In this document: positions 1-8,013 of the stretch, piece by piece
How the letters are laid out: the number at the start of each line of letters is the position of its first letter
Position numbering within the stretch: position 1 is the stretch's first letter
Assembly: GCA_946886805.1 (NCBI GenBank)
Contig: CAMPJM010000028.1
Location: 1 to 15,839 of the forward strand
From: an uncultured Flammeovirgaceae bacterium
GTDB taxonomy: Bacteria; Bacteroidota; Bacteroidia; Cytophagales; Cyclobacteriaceae
Reading direction: 5' to 3'
DNA: 15,839 nt
The notes under the pieces: generated by a model
What the model saw: the letters and a program-made list of their open reading frames with translations, nothing else
Database searches by the model: none
What the model was told of the DNA's origin: nothing
Made by a program: the position numbers and the translations under genes

Positions 1-924
1 TGCGCGCCTCAGGCCAATTTCTGCTATTCTTTTGCTGATATTGTACCATAATACACCAAATAGCCCCAGTGCTACATTCAAAATTAAGAAAGCAGCCACC
101 ATACTCAGGGCGATAAGCGGTACCACCGTCATTTTGTGCTTTACATCCCGCATCGCAGTCATGGTGTCAAATTCCAAAGTCCATCCCCGAGCCATTCTTC
201 CCAGATCCTTTACCAGTTTCTGCTCAAAAGAAACGCCTACGCCGTCTTTGACCTTGAGGATGATCATCCGTGGGAGCCATGCATCTTCCAGGTGGATATT
301 GTCTCTTCTTATCACTACATTGTTAGATTCTTCGAAATCCGTTTTTCTGAATTGCGCTACAACGCCTACAACCAAATGATCGCTGCCCCATAAATGAATT
401 GTTTTATTTAATGCCGTTTCGTTCCCAAATAATCGCTCCTTTAGATTTTGGTTAATTACGGCAGGTTGAAGTCTGGCGGCATCGTCAGCTTTTTCAAACC
501 ATCTGCCTTCCACTAAAGGTGCCTCGAGGACCTTGCCATAATCATCTCCTCCATGATAAAGCTCCGCAAATTCTTCCACGCCTTCTTTATCCGGTCTCTT
601 AATAGTTGACCCATTGTTACTAAAAGAAAAAGGAAGGCTGCTACCTGCATAGCTGGCATTTTTTACCTCTGGCGCGTTTTGGATTGTTGATAGCAATTGT
701 TCCAAAATTGGCTTCACTTCCTCGTTCGGGAGTGCTTTCCAATCCATTGATAGTACCCACACGTCGTCATATGTAAATCCCAACGGTTTTTGATAGTTGT
801 TATAGTAGTATAATCCCATTGAGCAGATGCAAAAAAGAACGATAAAAGAGACAAAGATTTCTACAATCAGCAGTACATTATTTCTCTTCCTGTTCCAGAT
901 CAGGGTGAATAGGTGCTTTATCAT
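1..924 (-). CDS. FtsX-family ABC transporter permease, C-terminus outside window
   Basis: This is the second inner-membrane permease of the exporter operon. The visible 308 codons begin MIKHLFTLIWNRKRNN, followed by a first membrane helix at about residues 17-40. A large periplasmic MacB_PCD-like domain comes next and includes a VEGRWFEKADDA segment. A second helix lies near the edge, and the visible part ends in KRIAEIGLRRA, which matches the conserved cytoplasmic FtsX loop. The last two helices lie beyond position 1. The start is set by a four-base ATGA overlap with the stop of the upstream permease gene and by a strong GGAGGAG ribosome site, which suggests translational coupling. Two related permeases beside one ATPase imply that they act as a heterodimer. 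The substrate cannot be read from the sequence. Confidence 0.88.
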   Translation of the reverse strand, partial: MIKHLFTLIWNRKRNNVLLIVEIFVSFIVLFCICSMGLYYYNNYQKPLGFTYDDVWVLSMDWKALPNEEVKPILEQLLSTIQNAPEVKNASYAGSSLPFSFSNNGSTIKRPDKEGVEEFAELYHGGDDYGKVLEAPLVEGRWFEKADDAARLQPAVINQNLKERLFGNETALNKTIHLWGSDHLVVGVVAQFRKTDFEESNNVVIRRDNIHLEDAWLPRMIILKVKDGVGVSFEQKLVKDLGRMARGWTLEFDTMTAMRDVKHKMTVVPLIALSMVAAFLILNVALGLFGVLWYNISKRIAEIGLRRA

Positions 925-2162
925 ATTACTCCTCCTTTTAATGCGTCTACGATTTGCAGATTTGCCATACGATATGCTGGAAAAACGCCAGACAGTAAGC
1001 CAAAGAAAATGGCTATTAGGGTTCCTGTAAAAAAGATTGACATGTTGATTTGTACATTTGCATAGGGAATTAATCCGCTATTGTTGATATAAATTAAAAC
1101 CAGATAGGAAAAGAGGAATCCAAGCAGGCAGCCTACGAGTGTGAGCAGAATGTTTTCGAAGATAAATTGCCAAACAAGATTTACTTTGGTCGCACCAAAT
1201 GATTTTCTAACCCCAATTTCTGACGAGCGCTCCATAATTCTGCTGATGTTGATATTGATCAGGTTGATAGCGGGAAGTGCCATAAATAAAATCATAGCCA
1301 GGAAAATTATTAAGTAAACCATTTCGATTTTTGAATCTTCACTGTCTCCCATTAATGTTCTTGTGATAGATTCATCCAGAGGGTCGGCGGCGCTGTAAAT
1401 ATTGAGTAATTGTTCCGGATCCGGTTTTTCCAATTTTGAGATCAGCGATTTGAATTCTTCCCGCACAAGCTTTTCTGACCCATCCTCAGGCACGAGTAGT
1501 GTTGCCATAAACGTTCCTCTGTAACCTTCGCTGTTTTGCAATTCTTTCGGTTTGTTAATAGGCACCCAAACATCAGCAAAGGAGGTAAATCTATTAAAGG
1601 GTACATCTTTTACCACTCCCGTCACCCTGTAATTTATTTGGTCTACTTCCATGAGCTCGCCAACGGCTTTTTTCTCGCCAAAATATTGCTTTCTGGTTTC
1701 CTCATTAATGACAATTACATTATTTCCTGCCTCTACATCAGCTTCCAGGAATGGTTTGCCTTCGATAAACTCAAAATCATAAATTTCCCAGAAACGGCTA
1801 TCGGTGCTTTTTGTGTAAAGCGACAATTTTCTGTTGTCTACATAGGCATTCACAATTTTAAAAACCGATTGGATGCTCATTAATTCGGGGGTCTGCATCT
1901 TACTGACAAATTCGTCGAGCAAGCCATAACTCAAAGGACCGCTTGATTGGCCATTATCTTTATATTCTTCTTTGAGTAAAAGCACGAACAGCATCCTGTC
2001 CATTTTCTTTTCCGGATAATTGGCGCCAAAAATTTGGTCAGCGAATGCCGCTACCACCATCAAAATCATCAGTGTAAAACTGATTCCAAAGAGGCTTACA
2101 AAGGTGAAGAATTTCCGTCGGCCCCATACCTTGATTGCGATTTTTAAATAATTTAAAAGCAT
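921..2162 (-). CDS. MacB/FtsX-type ABC transporter permease
   Basis: This is a full-length inner-membrane permease of 413 residues with the four-helix MacB layout. The first helix is at about residues 18-41. The periplasmic domain spans about 42-278 and contains the typical FEFIEGKPF motif at 130-138. Three C-terminal helices lie near 281-303, 335-358 and 375-395. The FtsX signature SSEIGVRKSFGATK is at 313-326, and the usual ending FPAYRMANLQIVDALKGG is present. MacB-type permeases do not carry substrate through a membrane channel. They couple ATP use in the cytoplasm to movements that drive substrate through a periplasmic adaptor and an outer-membrane duct, both of which are encoded just upstream. 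The gene begins 24 bp after the ATPase stop and overlaps the next permease by four bases. The substrate is unknown. Confidence 0.93.
   Translation of the reverse strand: MLLNYLKIAIKVWGRRKFFTFVSLFGISFTLMILMVVAAFADQIFGANYPEKKMDRMLFVLLLKEEYKDNGQSSGPLSYGLLDEFVSKMQTPELMSIQSVFKIVNAYVDNRKLSLYTKSTDSRFWEIYDFEFIEGKPFLEADVEAGNNVIVINEETRKQYFGEKKAVGELMEVDQINYRVTGVVKDVPFNRFTSFADVWVPINKPKELQNSEGYRGTFMATLLVPEDGSEKLVREEFKSLISKLEKPDPEQLLNIYSAADPLDESITRTLMGDSEDSKIEMVYLIIFLAMILFMALPAINLININISRIMERSSEIGVRKSFGATKVNLVWQFIFENILLTLVGCLLGFLFSYLVLIYINNSGLIPYANVQINMSIFFTGTLIAIFFGLLSGVFPAYRMANLQIVDALKGGVI
929..935 (-). promoter_or_regulatory. Strong Shine-Dalgarno for the second permease
   Basis: On the minus strand GGAGGAG lies four bases before the ATG at 924. 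It is formed by the last glycine and valine codons of the upstream permease. A near-perfect Shine-Dalgarno is unusual in Bacteroidota. Here it coincides with an ATGA stop/start overlap, which suggests coupled translation and matched amounts of the two permease subunits. Confidence 0.5.
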
Positions 2163-2186
2163 ATCTTTTTGATTGAAATGATAGTG

Positions 2187-2870
2187 TTAGACATAATTGT
2201 GTACCTGGGCTATTTGCTGGCCATCAAAGAAACGAACTAACCGCTGCGTCTTTTGAGCCATGTTTTCATCGTGTGTTACCATTACAATAGTGGTGTTCTC
2301 CTGTTTGTTAAGATCAAGCAGGATGTTCATAATCTCTTCACCCATTACGCTGTCCAGGTTACCCGTCGGCTCATCCGCGAGAATAATTTCAGGTTGACCC
2401 ACGATGGCTCTGGCAATGGCTACCCTTTGGCGCTGACCACCGGAAAGTTGTGAGGGGAAATGACTTTTTCTTGCGCTTAATCCCACTTTCTCCAGCGCTT
2501 CCACAGCCCTTCTTCTTCTTTCTTTACCGGAAATCGCACGGTATAAAAGGGGCAGTTCCACATTGTCGATCACGTCCAGGTCATTGATCAGATGATAGCT
2601 CTGGAAGATAAAGCCAATTTTAGTGTTTCTCAGTGCAGCCAGCTTTTTGTCTTTCCATACTGAGACGGTTTCACCATCTATTTCCACTGTGCCATGAGTA
2701 GGCGCATCGAGCAGGCCGATGATGTTGAGAAGGGTGCTTTTTCCACAACCTGAAGGCCCCATGATAGAAAGAAACTCACCTTTTTCTATATGCAGGTTTA
2801 CTTTATTCAGCGCCAGCGTCTGAATGGTTTTGGTCTGGTAGATTTTTTCAATGTCTTTTAAGGATATCAT
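2187..2870 (-). CDS. ABC transporter ATP-binding protein (LolD/MacB type)
   Basis: This 227-residue protein is the cytoplasmic ATPase of the exporter. All nucleotide-binding motifs are present: Walker A GPSGCGKST at 38-46, Q-loop glutamine at 90, signature LSGGQ at 142-146, Walker B IILADE at 162-167 with catalytic glutamate 167, D-loop NLDS, and H-loop histidine 200. The length is normal for stand-alone LolD/FtsE/MacB-type ATPases, and nothing suggests inactivation. It sits directly before the two permeases, so it almost certainly powers them. It is separated from the TolC gene by 155 bp containing a strong hairpin, so it may have its own promoter or be expressed at a lower level than the HlyD-TolC pair. 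Confidence 0.96.
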   Translation of the reverse strand: MISLKDIEKIYQTKTIQTLALNKVNLHIEKGEFLSIMGPSGCGKSTLLNIIGLLDAPTHGTVEIDGETVSVWKDKKLAALRNTKIGFIFQSYHLINDLDVIDNVELPLLYRAISGKERRRRAVEALEKVGLSARKSHFPSQLSGGQRQRVAIARAIVGQPEIILADEPTGNLDSVMGEEIMNILLDLNKQENTTIVMVTHDENMAQKTQRLVRFFDGQQIAQVHNYV

Positions 2871-2934
2871 GTTGAAAGAATTAAAGATTGTATTGTTGTT
2901 TTCTTAAGATTATTTTTCGTTTGTGCTACTACGT

Positions 2935-2982
2935 AAAATCCTCTCGTATTACCCCGGCCCTAAAGGGAGCCGAGAGGATTTT
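2935..2982 (-). terminator. Long hairpin between TolC and ATPase genes
   Basis: AAAATCCTCTCG at 2935-2946 is matched perfectly by its reverse complement CGAGAGGATTTT at 2971-2982. The 24-base loop itself contains a CCC/GGG mini-stem around TTTA. The hairpin ends in a short T run on either strand, so it could act in both directions. It lies 43 bp downstream of the TolC gene stop and about 65 bp before the ATPase start. It could be a full terminator, or an attenuator that lowers expression of the ATPase-permease part. The T run is only four bases and lies inside the stem, so termination efficiency is uncertain. Confidence 0.65.
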
Positions 2983-3025
2983 CCAAACTATACACCAGTA
3001 ATTTACATACCGCGGGTTTATTAAT

Positions 3026-4501
3026 TTATAATGTGTTGATGGATTCATATTCGATTGTTTCATTTTTTTCAAAATCGTAAAGGGTTAGTAATCTAAGGCT
3101 ATAATGGGCTTCCCAAAAAGCTCTGAGTGCCATGATGAAATCTCTCTTGGCCTGGTCTTTTTCCTGTTGGGCAATATTCAGGTCCGTCAACTGCAATTCT
3201 CCGATCAGGTATCTGTTTTTGTAAATGGTATATCGCTCCTCCGCTATTTGATCTGCCTCAGCGGTAATTTTTAATTGGCTTCTCAGCGTTTCAAACTGAT
3301 TGACCAGCATGTATATTTCCTGCTCAAAGTTCTTGATCTCCTGTGCAATCACATAGTGTACCAGCTTTTCATTGGCCTGCGCCGTTTTAAGTCGAGAGGT
3401 CGAACGCCCCCAATCCAGAATAGGAATGTTAAAGGCTAGTCTGACCGTCTGCTGATCGTTTGGCGATTCATAAATTTTAGAAATACTGGGAGCCATATTT
3501 GAAAATCCGAGGGTGGCTACCAGATTTGCATTGATCCCGTTTTCTCCTTTGGCTTTGGCCACATCCCTTTTGGCCTCCAATGCCAGCCTCTCAAAAGACA
3601 GTGCATCCTGGCGGTTTTTCTTTGCCTGTACCAAGGCCAGCTCTTTATCTAAATAAAACTGTGGAATATTTTCTGGTACGATGAGCCGTGGACTAACCAG
3701 ATCTATTCCTACATACACGTTCAATAGCTGTTTCGCATTTTCGAAAGCCAGTTTTGCCTGAGCGGCTGCTTTTTGACTATTCAGCACCGCCAGTCTGAGC
3801 TGCAGCAATTCACCCTTGCTGATTTTTCCCAGCTCGTATTTTTTTTCTGATATTTTATAAATGGTATCATTGTTTGCCTGGTTTTTTAAGGCGATCGCAA
3901 GGTTTTCCTGTTCTGTTAGCAATTCAAAGAAATACTGAGCCGTTGTAAAGGCTATCTCTTCCATGTCTTCCACAAATTCTTTTTTTGATTCTTCAAACAG
4001 AAGAGGTTCAATGCGCTTTGACCATAGCATTCCATTGTAGGTAAAAAGTGGCTGCCTGAGCCCAATTACGCCAGGATTGCCGTTGTACATGTGTGAGTGA
4101 TTGCTCAGGTCGTCAAACCTTTGAAGTTGAGAATTGACGAAAATAGTACCTCCTGTAAGCCCCACGGCCTGACTGAGCGATAAGTTAGCATAGGCATTAC
4201 TGTTACTGATTTCCTGAAAAGCTACGTTGCCGTCGTCCTGAATGATGGGTGAAATAGAGCGATTAAATTCAGGGATTACCCCCTCCAGCGCCAATTGTGG
4301 ATTGAAATCTGACTTAAAGGTTCTCCATCTCCAGTACTTATTTTCTTTCAGCGTTTCTGCCTGCAATGCCGCGGAGGACTGTCTGATTGCCATACGGATG
4401 AGGCTGTCCAGGTGTACTTGTTCTCCCGAAACTACCTCGGTCTGCGCCTGAAGAGAAAACAGCGAAAGAAAATAGACAGTTGCAAGTAGATAACTTTTCA
4501 T
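3026..4501 (-). CDS. TolC-like outer membrane efflux protein
   Basis: This 491-residue protein is the outer-membrane duct of the tripartite exporter. An N-terminal signal peptide MKSYLLATVYFLSLFSLQA is followed by a likely cleavage before Gln20. The rest has the duplicated organisation of the OEP family: long amphipathic helices rich in Ala, Gln, Glu and Lys (for example around ALKNQANNDTIYKISEKKYE and QTLR-type segments near the end) alternating with beta-strand stretches. The motif RYLIGELQLTDLNIAQQEKD near the C-terminus is typical of these proteins, where a helix-turn carries the LxLTDL-type sequence. Length is usual for the family. The gene starts 28 bp after the HlyD stop, so the two are very likely cotranscribed. 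Confidence 0.93.
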   Translation of the reverse strand: MKSYLLATVYFLSLFSLQAQTEVVSGEQVHLDSLIRMAIRQSSAALQAETLKENKYWRWRTFKSDFNPQLALEGVIPEFNRSISPIIQDDGNVAFQEISNSNAYANLSLSQAVGLTGGTIFVNSQLQRFDDLSNHSHMYNGNPGVIGLRQPLFTYNGMLWSKRIEPLLFEESKKEFVEDMEEIAFTTAQYFFELLTEQENLAIALKNQANNDTIYKISEKKYELGKISKGELLQLRLAVLNSQKAAAQAKLAFENAKQLLNVYVGIDLVSPRLIVPENIPQFYLDKELALVQAKKNRQDALSFERLALEAKRDVAKAKGENGINANLVATLGFSNMAPSISKIYESPNDQQTVRLAFNIPILDWGRSTSRLKTAQANEKLVHYVIAQEIKNFEQEIYMLVNQFETLRSQLKITAEADQIAEERYTIYKNRYLIGELQLTDLNIAQQEKDQAKRDFIMALRAFWEAHYSLRLLTLYDFEKNETIEYESINTL

Positions 4502-4529
4502 GGAATTTTTTTATTTTGAAGCTTCAGGC

Positions 4530-5777
4530 TCAATCCTTTATATCAATTTTATCCAGGTGTACATAATCCTTCATATCAGAGATTACTATTTTTTCTCCCT
4601 CCTGCAGACCTTTCTTAATTTCCACATAGTCAAAATTAGTTTCTCCTATCAGTACTTTTCTGGCAACCGCATGGTCGTCATTCACTACAAAAACCTTCAT
4701 TTCCTTTTTTCCGTGGTAAAAGGGACCATTCTTTACGCGAACCACATTGTCACTAAAGGAGGTGATCACGAAAACATCTACCCTTAAATTGGGGCGAAGC
4801 GCTGCGTGTCCAGGATTTTTGGGCTGTACCAGAAAAGTCACCAAGCCGTTGGAAATATTGGGTAGAATTTGCCGTATCTGGCCTTCCAAATCCTCATCTT
4901 TGATCCTTATCTTCACCGGGCTACCTATTTTAAGTTGGTTTGCGTATGCGTCTGAGATTGTCGCCTGGATGGAAAAGCTGCTTAAGTCTGCTATGCGTGC
5001 CACTACCTCACCAGACTGCACCGAGCTTCCGATGTTGCCATTTGCGAAAGTGACCACACCATCTTTCTGCGCCTTCACCTCGGCCTGCTCTATTTTACTT
5101 TCCAGTGCCCTTATGTTTTTATCCTGAATACTAATTTCTAACTCCAGCGCCCTCATGCTTGCTTTAGCATCTTCCTTTTTATTGGATATTCTTTTTTCCA
5201 GTAGCTCTTTTTCCTGGCGCGCTATCTTTAAATTAAGCTCAGTCTGCTTCAGCTTGTCTTCCGTTGTGCCACCGATGTCCATTAGCTGCACTTCATCTTC
5301 ATATAGCGATGTGTAACTTTCTACCTGTAGTATCTGAATGGCAAGCTGAGATTGTAGTTCATTGATGTCTTTTTGCATGCTGATTTCAAGTTGCAACACC
5401 TTGTTACGCTTGATGGATTGTTCATCTTTCAGCTTTTCATATTCAAGCATGGTGTACTCTTTGTCTAAAATCAGAATAGGGTCGCCTGCTTTTACATGTT
5501 CGCCTTCCTGTTTGATAACAGCCTCTATGTTCGATAAAATCGGGCTTGAAATCACCTGCTCATACAGAGGCACTACCGTTCCTGATGCTGTGAGGCTGGC
5601 TTCCAGATCCCCTTTTTCGGTGACAGTTAACAAAATCTCAGACCTTTTTATCGCAGGTTTCAGAAAACTGAAAAGCAGGAGTGCAACCATGATTAATGCG
5701 GCAACGAGCGCTACTATTTTCCCTATTCTTATTGTCTGTCGTTTCCTCCGTATTTCGGGGGCTAGTACTGTGTCCAT
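4530..5777 (-). CDS. HlyD/CusB-type membrane fusion protein
   Basis: This 415-residue periplasmic adaptor links the ABC permeases to the TolC-like duct. One N-terminal membrane helix lies at about 20-42, after a basic cytoplasmic tail (IRRKRQTIR). The first half of a lipoyl/barrel-sandwich domain follows at about 66-105 (EGEHVKAGDPILILD). A long coiled coil at about 106-236 is rich in Glu, Lys, Gln and Leu, and the second lipoyl half is at about 236-268 (DGVVTFANGNIGSSVQSGE). Beta-barrel and membrane-proximal domains complete the protein, with the family motif LRPNLRVDVFV. It is the first gene of the operon. The ATG at 5777 is favoured because it precedes the basic tail and helix, and it lies inside the leader inverted repeat described separately. 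Confidence 0.93.
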   Translation of the reverse strand: MDTVLAPEIRRKRQTIRIGKIVALVAALIMVALLLFSFLKPAIKRSEILLTVTEKGDLEASLTASGTVVPLYEQVISSPILSNIEAVIKQEGEHVKAGDPILILDKEYTMLEYEKLKDEQSIKRNKVLQLEISMQKDINELQSQLAIQILQVESYTSLYEDEVQLMDIGGTTEDKLKQTELNLKIARQEKELLEKRISNKKEDAKASMRALELEISIQDKNIRALESKIEQAEVKAQKDGVVTFANGNIGSSVQSGEVVARIADLSSFSIQATISDAYANQLKIGSPVKIRIKDEDLEGQIRQILPNISNGLVTFLVQPKNPGHAALRPNLRVDVFVITSFSDNVVRVKNGPFYHGKKEMKVFVVNDDHAVARKVLIGETNFDYVEIKKGLQEGEKIVISDMKDYVHLDKIDIKD

Positions 5778-5894
5778 TTTCAGGCTTATTTACTGTTCTG
5801 CTAATCCTATTCAAAACAGATGCCAGTATTAATGCTTTGATAGTCAGTAGCTTGGGATGTTTTGATTTTTGTAAAAGTGTTTGAAAATGGACAC
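5770..5894 (-). promoter_or_regulatory. Inverted repeat pairing leader with HlyD start region
   Basis: GTGTCCATTTTCA at 5770-5782 and TGAAAATGGACAC at 5882-5894 are perfect 13-base reverse complements about 100 bp apart. In a minus-strand transcript that includes both, the 5' copy could pair with UGAAAAUGGACAC, which contains the start codon of the membrane fusion protein gene. That would block initiation until the pairing is opened. The same arms could instead be two binding sites for a regulator. The repeat is seen directly; its function is inferred. Confidence 0.45.
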
Positions 5895-6092
5895 TGCGTA
5901 TGGAAATGGGCGGGAGGAATTTAAAAAGTTTGAGAAAGGAAAGCTTTGATAAGAAAGCCAGGTACGCAAAGTTTTGCGACCTTCTCAGTTTCTTGATGTT
6001 ATCGTTAATTTGTGATTTTGCGACCAGGTGTTAAAACCAGCCTATTCTTTTTATCCGAAATATTTGGTAATTTTTGGCTTAAAATCTAACCA
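5895..6092. promoter_or_regulatory. Divergent intergenic region with short repeats
   Basis: This stretch lies between the divergent exporter operon and the DUF1569 gene and must hold at least one promoter. TTTTGCGACC occurs exactly twice, at 5972-5981 and 6016-6025. The starts are 44 bp apart, close to four helical turns, as expected for two operators on one DNA face. The first copy overlaps a small palindrome, CGCAAA-GT-TTTGCG. I could not place a convincing TTTG / TAnnTTTG Bacteroidetes promoter with normal spacing. Confidence 0.35.
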
Positions 6093-6545
6093 ATGAAAAA
6101 TATTTTCGACCCGTCCGTAACAAAGGAAGTTATTGGGAGAATCAACACTTTACAGCCAGGTTCTAAGCCCCTTTGGGGAAAAATGAATGTTGCTCAAATG
6201 CTGGCACATTGTAACAAAATTTATGAGTTGGTGTATGATAATGTCCACCCGAAGCCGAATGCTATCGTAAAATTTCTGACCAAGACATTTGCAAAGGAGG
6301 CTGTAGTGGGTGAGAAGCCGTATAAGCGAAACGGAATGACTGCTCCAATTTTTGTAGTAAAAGAAGAGAAAGACTTTGAGAAGGAAAAGCAAAGACTCAT
6401 CGTTTATATCAACCGCACTCAATTACTAGGAGGAACACATTTTCATAATAAAGAATCTCATTCATTTGGAAGATTAAGTACAGGGGAATGGAACAATATG
6501 TTTTATAAGCACCTGGATCATCATTTAACACAATTTGGGGTTTAG
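6093..6545 (+). CDS. DUF1569 family protein (DinB-like fold)
   Basis: This 150-residue cytoplasmic protein has the form of the DUF1569 family, a member of the DinB/YfiT-like putative metalloenzyme clan. The family features visible are MNVAQMLAHC, with a putative metal ligand at His39, and the very characteristic C-terminus YKHLDHHLTQFGV with His140, His143 and His144. A HSFGRLSTGEW segment at 123-133 precedes it. DinB-like proteins are four-helix bundles that bind a divalent metal through three histidines, and some act as thiol-dependent S-transferases. No specific substrate is known for this branch. It has no signal peptide or membrane segment. It is probably a single-gene unit, since the next gene starts 91 bp later. 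Confidence 0.85.
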   Translation: MKNIFDPSVTKEVIGRINTLQPGSKPLWGKMNVAQMLAHCNKIYELVYDNVHPKPNAIVKFLTKTFAKEAVVGEKPYKRNGMTAPIFVVKEEKDFEKEKQRLIVYINRTQLLGGTHFHNKESHSFGRLSTGEWNNMFYKHLDHHLTQFGV

Positions 6546-6598
6546 GATACTCACGATTGACGTCCTCGCCGAACAATTTGATCTTGGTTGCTGAATTT

Positions 6599-6623
6599 TT
6601 CTATTTTAATATTGAAAATAGAA
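6599..6623. promoter_or_regulatory. 9-bp inverted repeat before the Crp/Fnr gene
   Basis: TTCTATTTT at 6599-6607 and AAAATAGAA at 6615-6623 form a perfect inverted repeat with a seven-base spacer. It ends 13 bp before the ATG at 6637. Its position suits an operator, perhaps for autoregulation by the Crp/Fnr-type product, or a weak hairpin in the 5' leader. It is AT-rich, so chance is a real alternative. Confidence 0.35.
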
Positions 6624-6636
6624 TTGAGATCATGAA

Positions 6637-7203
6637 ATGGAGCAAATAAGAAATTACTTTGAAAGCATAACCAATATGAGTGATAAGGATTGGTTATGCT
6701 TTTCTTCCAAGCTGGAGAGGCGGGATTTTCCAAAAAAGGCTGTCTTATTGGAAGCCGGAAAAACTGAAAATTATCTTTCTTTTGTCGAAAAAGGAATCGT
6801 TCGATTTTACATTCCTAAGGAAGAAAATGATATCACATTCTTCTTCGCTTTTCAAAATGAATTTATGAGTGGATACGATTCTTTTCTGACTCAAACAGAC
6901 TCAACATATCAAATAGAAACGCTCACCAAAACAACACTCTGGCGCGTGAGCTATTCCGATCTTCAGAAAATTTACAAGGAGACGGAAGTGGGAAATTTTA
7001 TTGGCAGAAATGCGGGCGAGCAGTTATATATGAATACTTTGAAAAGAGAGCTTTCTCTGCTAAATGATACAGCCGAGCAGCGTTATTTAAAGTTATTTAA
7101 AGAACAACCGCGAATGTTTGAGCAGATTCCGCTGAAATACATTGCATCCTACATCGGTATTACGCCGCAGGCCTTAAGCAGAATCAGGAGGCGTATTTAT
7201 TAA
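6637..7203 (+). CDS. Crp/Fnr-family transcriptional regulator
   Basis: This 188-residue protein is a cytoplasmic DNA-binding regulator. The N-terminal cyclic-nucleotide-binding-like beta-barrel covers about residues 20-110 (FPKKAVLLEAGKTENYLSFV, KGIVRFYIP). A dimerisation helix spans about 112-140, and a compact C-terminal helix-turn-helix lies at about 164-188 (IPLKYIASYIGITPQALSRI). The short form, ending right after the recognition helix, is typical of the large Bacteroidetes group of Crp-like regulators. The cAMP-binding residues of E. coli Crp are not obvious, so the ligand is unknown. The gene starts after a 9-bp inverted repeat and is followed 55 bp later by a DoxX-like membrane protein, which is a likely target or operon partner. 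Confidence 0.92.
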   Translation: MEQIRNYFESITNMSDKDWLCFSSKLERRDFPKKAVLLEAGKTENYLSFVEKGIVRFYIPKEENDITFFFAFQNEFMSGYDSFLTQTDSTYQIETLTKTTLWRVSYSDLQKIYKETEVGNFIGRNAGEQLYMNTLKRELSLLNDTAEQRYLKLFKEQPRMFEQIPLKYIASYIGITPQALSRIRRRIY

Positions 7204-7258
7204 CCTGGGTTCATTGTCTTGTGCTGCTCTGGTCACGATCTTTGTAAGAAAAAAAGAT

Positions 7259-7750
7259 ATGGAACCGGAAATTATTTTAATTGCTGTATTTGCTCTTTCT
7301 CTTATTTTTAACAAGCTAAGACACAAAGCATATAGATTTGCTTTGTCCGGCAGGATAGCCATGTCGGCCATGTTGTTGATGACTGCATTGGGACATTTTC
7401 TTTTTGCCAAAGGAATGGCCATGATGTTGCCGGATTTTATTCCATTGAAAATGGAGGTGGTCTACCTTACCGGAATTTTAGAGATAGCAGCAGCCATTGG
7501 ATTGCAATTGTCAGGATGGAGAGAACTGACAGGGTGGTTATTGATTGCATTTTTAATTCTCATTCTACCTGCCAATATCTATGCGACGTTTAACAATGTA
7601 AATATTGAAACTGCGACCTGTGATGGTGAAGGAACAGCATATTTATGGTATAGAATACCTTTGCAAATCTTTTTCATTTTGTGGGTTTACCTGTCGTCGA
7701 TTAATACGAAGTCTTTTTTGAGAAGGAACTTTTTAGTCTTTCGAATTTAA
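7259..7750 (+). CDS. DoxX-like membrane protein
   Basis: This is a small integral membrane protein of 163 residues with four or five hydrophobic helices, near residues 3-19, 31-48, 63-80, 87-104 and 128-145. The segment GHFLFAKGMAMMLPDFIPLK followed by a TGILEIAAAIGL helix is characteristic of DoxX-like proteins. Such proteins are often linked to oxidative stress or quinone-related functions, but mostly have no proven role. I chose the ATG at 7259, preceded by an A-rich AAGAAAAAAAG stretch, over an upstream TTG at 7214. The TTG would add a 15-residue non-conserved extension. The gene is probably cotranscribed with the Crp/Fnr regulator. Confidence 0.82.
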   Translation: MEPEIILIAVFALSLIFNKLRHKAYRFALSGRIAMSAMLLMTALGHFLFAKGMAMMLPDFIPLKMEVVYLTGILEIAAAIGLQLSGWRELTGWLLIAFLILILPANIYATFNNVNIETATCDGEGTAYLWYRIPLQIFFILWVYLSSINTKSFLRRNFLVFRI

Positions 7751-7823
7751 AAGTGGTAGGGTAAAAAAGGCTCCGTGAAGCTGACAAAATGAGACGAGCA
7801 ATATATACAGGACGGCATTACGA

Positions 7824-7919
7824 AGACCTATAAGGTTTTTCTAGTCAACAAATTTCAGATCTCTAAGCTTGGTCTATCTGGATAGTATTGTTTCCAGTTA
7901 CTTTCAACCTTATAGGTCT
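7824..7919. repeat. REP/MITE-like hairpin unit 1
   Basis: This is a 96-bp unit bounded by AGACCTATAAGGTTTTT at 7824-7840 and its inverted partner AACCTTATAGGTCT at 7906-7919. Its interior shares the motif CTGGATAG and the TTTCAG element with unit 2. It is followed by a tail TCTCGCTGCATAGGACTTG that is almost repeated after unit 2. It lies between convergent genes, a usual location for REP-type elements, and may also help terminate transcription from both sides. Confidence 0.75.
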
Positions 7920-7966
7920 CGCTGCATAGGACTTGCTGGCTTTTGATTCTGCGATTTCCATTTTAA

Positions 7967-7988
7967 TTAGCACTCAGGTCAGTGCTAA
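7967..7988. repeat. Small perfect hairpin between REP-like units
   Basis: TTAGCACT at 7967-7974 and AGTGCTAA at 7981-7988 form a perfect eight-base stem with a six-base loop. It lies in the spacer between hairpin units 1 and 2. There is no adjoining T run, so it is not a typical intrinsic terminator. Confidence 0.4.
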
Positions 7989-8013
7989 ATTCAAGCTTCT
8001 TCAGCAGGTAAAT

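Noticed and set aside
7214..7258. Upstream TTG start for the DoxX-like protein
   Set aside because: The added 15 residues are not family-like, and an ATG with a purine-rich leader follows at 7259.
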